In this document: piece after piece, positions 59,378-64,000 of the stretch | How the letters are laid out: the number at the start of each line of letters is the position of its first letter | How positions within the stretch are numbered: position 1 is the stretch's first letter | Source: Pseudarthrobacter sulfonivorans | GTDB lineage: Bacteria; Actinomycetota; Actinomycetes; Actinomycetales; Micrococcaceae | DNA length: 64,000 bases | Direction: 5' to 3' | Assembly (NCBI RefSeq): GCF_014712225.1 | Contig: NZ_JACXBW010000019.1 | Location: 23,102-87,101 of the forward strand | Translations under genes and position numbers: made by a program | The notes under the pieces: model-generated | Seen by the model: the letters and a program-made list of their open reading frames with translations, nothing else | Told to the model about the DNA's origin: nothing | The model's database searches: none

Positions 59378-60925
59378 ATGAGCAACCCGGCAGTGGCGAA
59401 GGCGTATGCGGACATCGCCGCGGCCGTTGCTGTGCTCACCGGCGTGGTGAACGAATCCGGTTCCGATGGACTTTCTGCGGAGGGCGATCCGCTGCGGGTA
59501 TTGTCCGAGGATTGCCTGGATATTCTGACCGGGGCCGCGGCAGCGGATGCGCAGATGGCTGGTTTGAAAGCACTAACAGCGGTGACATACGCGGACACTG
59601 CCCAGGCCGCAGCACCTCCGGAGGCTTCGGTCCAGGCCCAGGAGATGGCAGTCACGGCTGAGGTTGCGTGTGCCCTGACCATCGGTGACCGGGCGGCGGG
59701 TTCGTTCCTGGCGGTTTCCCACGCCCTGACCAATACCTTGCCGTTGACCCTGGCCGCCCTGCAGTCCGGAACCCTCTCCTGGCAGCACGCCCGGGTCATG
59801 GCGGACGAAGCCGCCACCCTTGACCGGGCCGGTGCCGCCGCACTGGAGGCCCACTTCCTGGACCCCGACGCGCCGGGATCGGCCAGTGGGTGTCCCGCCG
59901 GCGAAATGCCAGCATCCCGGTTCCGTCACCGGGCCCGCACCTGGCGCGAACGCCACCACGCGGAGAGCATCGAAAAGCGCCACGCGAAAGGTGTCCTGGA
60001 CCGTCGGGTCGAGTACGTGCCGGACCAGGACGGGATGGCCTGGCTCACGGCCTACCTCCCCGGGGACCAAGCCGCTGCGATCTGGAACCGGACCACCGCC
60101 GTGGCCCGTGGTCTGCAAGGCCCCGACGAGCCCCGGACGCTCACCCAACTCCGGGCCGACGTCTTCGCCGCCGCCCTCCTTCGCGGCGGAGACCAGGACA
60201 GCAGCGGGAACCAGGGCAGCGGCGGAAACCAGGGCAGCGGCGGGAGCGCGGAAGGCAGCAATCCCGGGCAGGTTCCGCCGCCGCGGGCCGGGGTCCTGGT
60301 GACGGTCCCGGTGTTCTCCCTGCTCGGCGCCACCGAGGAGCCAGCGATGCTGGACGGCTACGGCCCCATCCCGGCGTCGATGGCCCGGGACCTCGTGGCG
60401 AACGGAGCCGACTCGTTCTACCGCGTCCTGGTCGATCCCCGGGACGGGGCCCCGCTGGAGATCGGGCGGTCCAGTTACCGGCTCAGCAAGGCCATGCGGC
60501 AGTGGCTGCGGCTGCGGGACGGCAAGTGTCCCTTCCCGGGCTGCAGCAACAACTCATTGGACAACGAGGCCGACCATATCCTCGCCTGGGCCAAGGGCGG
60601 CACCACCGGGGTCTCGAACCTGGGACAGCCATGCCCCAAACACCACCGCCTGAGACATACCAGCGCCTGGCGGCCCACCCCGGCCACCAAAAACGAACCA
60701 CCCGGCTGGATCTCACCCTCGGGAAGGCGCTACAAGAGCGAACACCAGGACTGGGAACCACCCCACTGGCCCCACCAACCCAGACCGCAGGAAGGATCGA
60801 AGGAAGGATCACCGCGCGGCCACCCGGACAGTCACCCGGACGCGGCAAGAGACCCGGGCTTCATCCACACCGGACTATCCCTGGGCGAAGACGGCCTGGA
60901 ACGGTTCCTCCACGCCCGGGCCTGA
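59378..60925 (+). CDS. DUF222 / HNH endonuclease-domain protein
   Basis: A 515-residue protein of the abundant actinobacterial DUF222-HNH family. DUF222 covers about residues 10-380, with RHRARTWRERHHAESIEKRHA and DGMAWLTAYLPGDQAAAIWNR. A Gly/Asn/Gln/Ser repeat insert (GNQGSGGNQGSGG) sits in the middle. The HNH end is FPGCSNNSLDNEADHILAWAKGGTTGVSNLGQPCPKHHRLRH. I chose the ATG at 59378, since the earlier GTG lies in the inverted repeat. These proteins are multi-copy, often near mobile DNA; the biological role is not settled. Confidence 0.85.
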   Translation: MSNPAVAKAYADIAAAVAVLTGVVNESGSDGLSAEGDPLRVLSEDCLDILTGAAAADAQMAGLKALTAVTYADTAQAAAPPEASVQAQEMAVTAEVACALTIGDRAAGSFLAVSHALTNTLPLTLAALQSGTLSWQHARVMADEAATLDRAGAAALEAHFLDPDAPGSASGCPAGEMPASRFRHRARTWRERHHAESIEKRHAKGVLDRRVEYVPDQDGMAWLTAYLPGDQAAAIWNRTTAVARGLQGPDEPRTLTQLRADVFAAALLRGGDQDSSGNQGSGGNQGSGGSAEGSNPGQVPPPRAGVLVTVPVFSLLGATEEPAMLDGYGPIPASMARDLVANGADSFYRVLVDPRDGAPLEIGRSSYRLSKAMRQWLRLRDGKCPFPGCSNNSLDNEADHILAWAKGGTTGVSNLGQPCPKHHRLRHTSAWRPTPATKNEPPGWISPSGRRYKSEHQDWEPPHWPHQPRPQEGSKEGSPRGHPDSHPDAARDPGFIHTGLSLGEDGLERFLHARA

Positions 60926-60994
60926 CAAACCACGGTTCTTGCTCCGGCTCGCGGACCCTTGCAGGAAGCCTGCCGCTGATGCTTGGCTGTTGGG

Positions 60995-61213
60995 ATGGCT
61001 GATGAAGATTTTTCCAAGAAAGTTCCTTCCGACGAGCACCTCCGGCAGGATGTGGCACCAGAGTCCCAAGGAGAACAGCAAGACGTCACGGACAGCGGTT
61101 TTACACCTGGCCAGACCAATGCCGGACAACAGGTGGGTGGGCTCGCCTCGGCAAGCGGCTACGGCGATGACCTGGACCCTGAAACGCAGCCTGACGGAAA
61201 CAACCCCGTCTAG
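60995..61213 (+). CDS. Small acidic hydrophilic protein
   Basis: A 72-residue protein with no hydrophobic segment, starting MADEDFSKKVPSDEHLRQ and rich in Asp, Glu, Gln and Gly. Nothing in it matches a family I know. It lies between the HNH gene and a terminator in the convergent gap with the formate dehydrogenase-like gene. An in-frame TTG lies 12 bases earlier. It may be a stress-type disordered protein; that is a guess from its composition. Confidence 0.55.
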   Translation: MADEDFSKKVPSDEHLRQDVAPESQGEQQDVTDSGFTPGQTNAGQQVGGLASASGYGDDLDPETQPDGNNPV

Positions 61214-61241
61214 GAACGGGGCGCTAAGGGGCAGAACTGCC

Positions 61242-61275
61242 ACGGCGGCATCCGGCAGGTGCCGGATGCCGCCGT
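61242..61275. terminator. Bidirectional terminator before the fdhF-like gene end
   Basis: A perfect 16-base hairpin (61242-61257 with 61260-61275, loop GG) lies between the small acidic gene and the convergent fdhF-like gene. There is no long T run, so strength is uncertain. Confidence 0.7.
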
Positions 61276-61340
61276 CGTCGTTCCGCTTCGAATGGACCGT
61301 TCTGCCTCGAAGGGAGTTCTTCGAAGGACAGGGAACGGAA

Positions 61341-63695
<2,355 letters not shown>

Positions 63696-63739
63696 TGTTC
63701 CAACTTCCTTACGGGCTCACGCCGTTCTTGTTCAAAAAG

Positions 63740-63780
63740 CCCGACGAGGCGCGCCAGCTGTCCTGGCGCGCCTGGTCGGG
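63740..63780 (-). terminator. Terminator for the right-edge MBL gene
   Basis: Arms 63740-63757 and 63763-63780 pair over 18 bases with one mismatch. On the minus strand the stem is followed by GCTTTTTGAA, a rho-independent form. It separates the MBL gene from the fdhF-like gene, which is on the same strand. Confidence 0.85.
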
Positions 63781-63804
63781 ATCCTGCCGTTGGGGGATCC
63801 TGTT

Positions 63805-64000
63805 CTACTGGGACACCTTAGCCAGCGTTTCCCGTTCGGCACTAATGGTGGTGTTCTCGCCGTGGCCGGTGCGGACCACGGTCTCGGGCGGGAGGGTGAG
63901 CAGCCGTTCCCGGATGGAGGCCAGGATCGTGGGGTAGTCGCTGTAGGAGCGTCCCGTCGCTCCCGGGCCGCCGTTGAAGAGTGTGTCGCCGGTGAAGACT
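63805..64000 (-). CDS. MBL-fold hydrolase, C-terminal part (cut by window edge)
   Basis: The last 65 residues of a leftward gene. They read VFTGDTLFNGGPGATGRS and then IRERLLTLPPETVVRTGHGENTTI before the TAG at 63805. GDTLF with Asp and the late GHGE are metal-site marks of glyoxalase-II-like MBL enzymes. In actinobacteria such a gene often follows the mycothiol-dependent formaldehyde dehydrogenase gene, where it is thought to release formate. The upstream gene lies outside the window, so this is inference. Confidence 0.75.
   Translation of the reverse strand, partial: VFTGDTLFNGGPGATGRSYSDYPTILASIRERLLTLPPETVVRTGHGENTTISAERETLAKVSQ

Overview
The window is high-GC actinobacterial DNA. It most resembles a soil Micrococcaceae such as Arthrobacter or Pseudarthrobacter. 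The clues are a dimethylglycine oxidase very like the A. globiformis enzyme, a four-subunit sarcosine oxidase operon, an MptB-type mannosyltransferase, a DUF222/HNH protein, and many GTG/TTG starts with strong Shine-Dalgarno sites. No rRNA, tRNA or CRISPR array was seen. Family assignments come from reading the sequence; no database search was run.

Left part (1-10.3 kb): an aryl-CoA catabolic cluster. Running left is an MBL-fold hydrolase followed by an MFS transporter cut by the window edge. Running right are a cupin, a kynurenine-formamidase-like hydrolase and a PaaX-type regulator. A RidA protein then faces a second cupin, a TesB-type thioesterase, a 2-aminobenzoate-type CoA ligase and a fused FAD-monooxygenase/old-yellow-enzyme of the 2-aminobenzoyl-CoA (or salicylyl-CoA) hydroxylase type. 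This suggests anthranilate degradation through CoA thioesters.

Middle part (10.4-35.2 kb): mostly housekeeping and accessory genes. They are a diguanylate cyclase, L-2-hydroxyglutarate oxidase, SulP transporter, mannosyltransferase, a DJ-1-like membrane protein with a two-component system, a TetR regulator, two paralogous GT87-like membrane proteins and a RelA/SpoT-domain protein. A LacI-controlled nucleoside hydrolase/MFS/ribokinase operon follows, then a PucR-linked NCS1 permease and PuuE-like deacetylase, and a DUF559-type protein. A dispersed repeat with the core CTCTCTCACTTAA occurs near 24.9, 34.1 and 35.25 kb. It supplies the stop codon of two unrelated genes.

Right part (35.3-64 kb): glycine betaine catabolism. 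A Rieske oxygenase, a BphA4-like reductase and a Rieske ferredoxin could demethylate betaine taken up by a BCCT carrier. Dimethylglycine oxidase, sarcosine oxidase (soxBDAG), GlyA and SdaA would then carry the product to pyruvate. Two PurU enzymes, an FdhF-type formate dehydrogenase and an MBL hydrolase at the right edge would handle the released one-carbon units. GntR and IclR regulators sit beside these operons, and the betaine control region at 53.2 kb is a striking nested symmetric divergent promoter.

Inserted between the sarcosine and betaine gene sets (46.3-49.1 kb) is a lower-GC block encoding an SdpABC-like cannibalism toxin system with an SdpI-like immunity protein. This is rarely thought of outside Bacillus. 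Its sdpA carries an apparent one-base frameshift, as does the neighbouring MFS gene.
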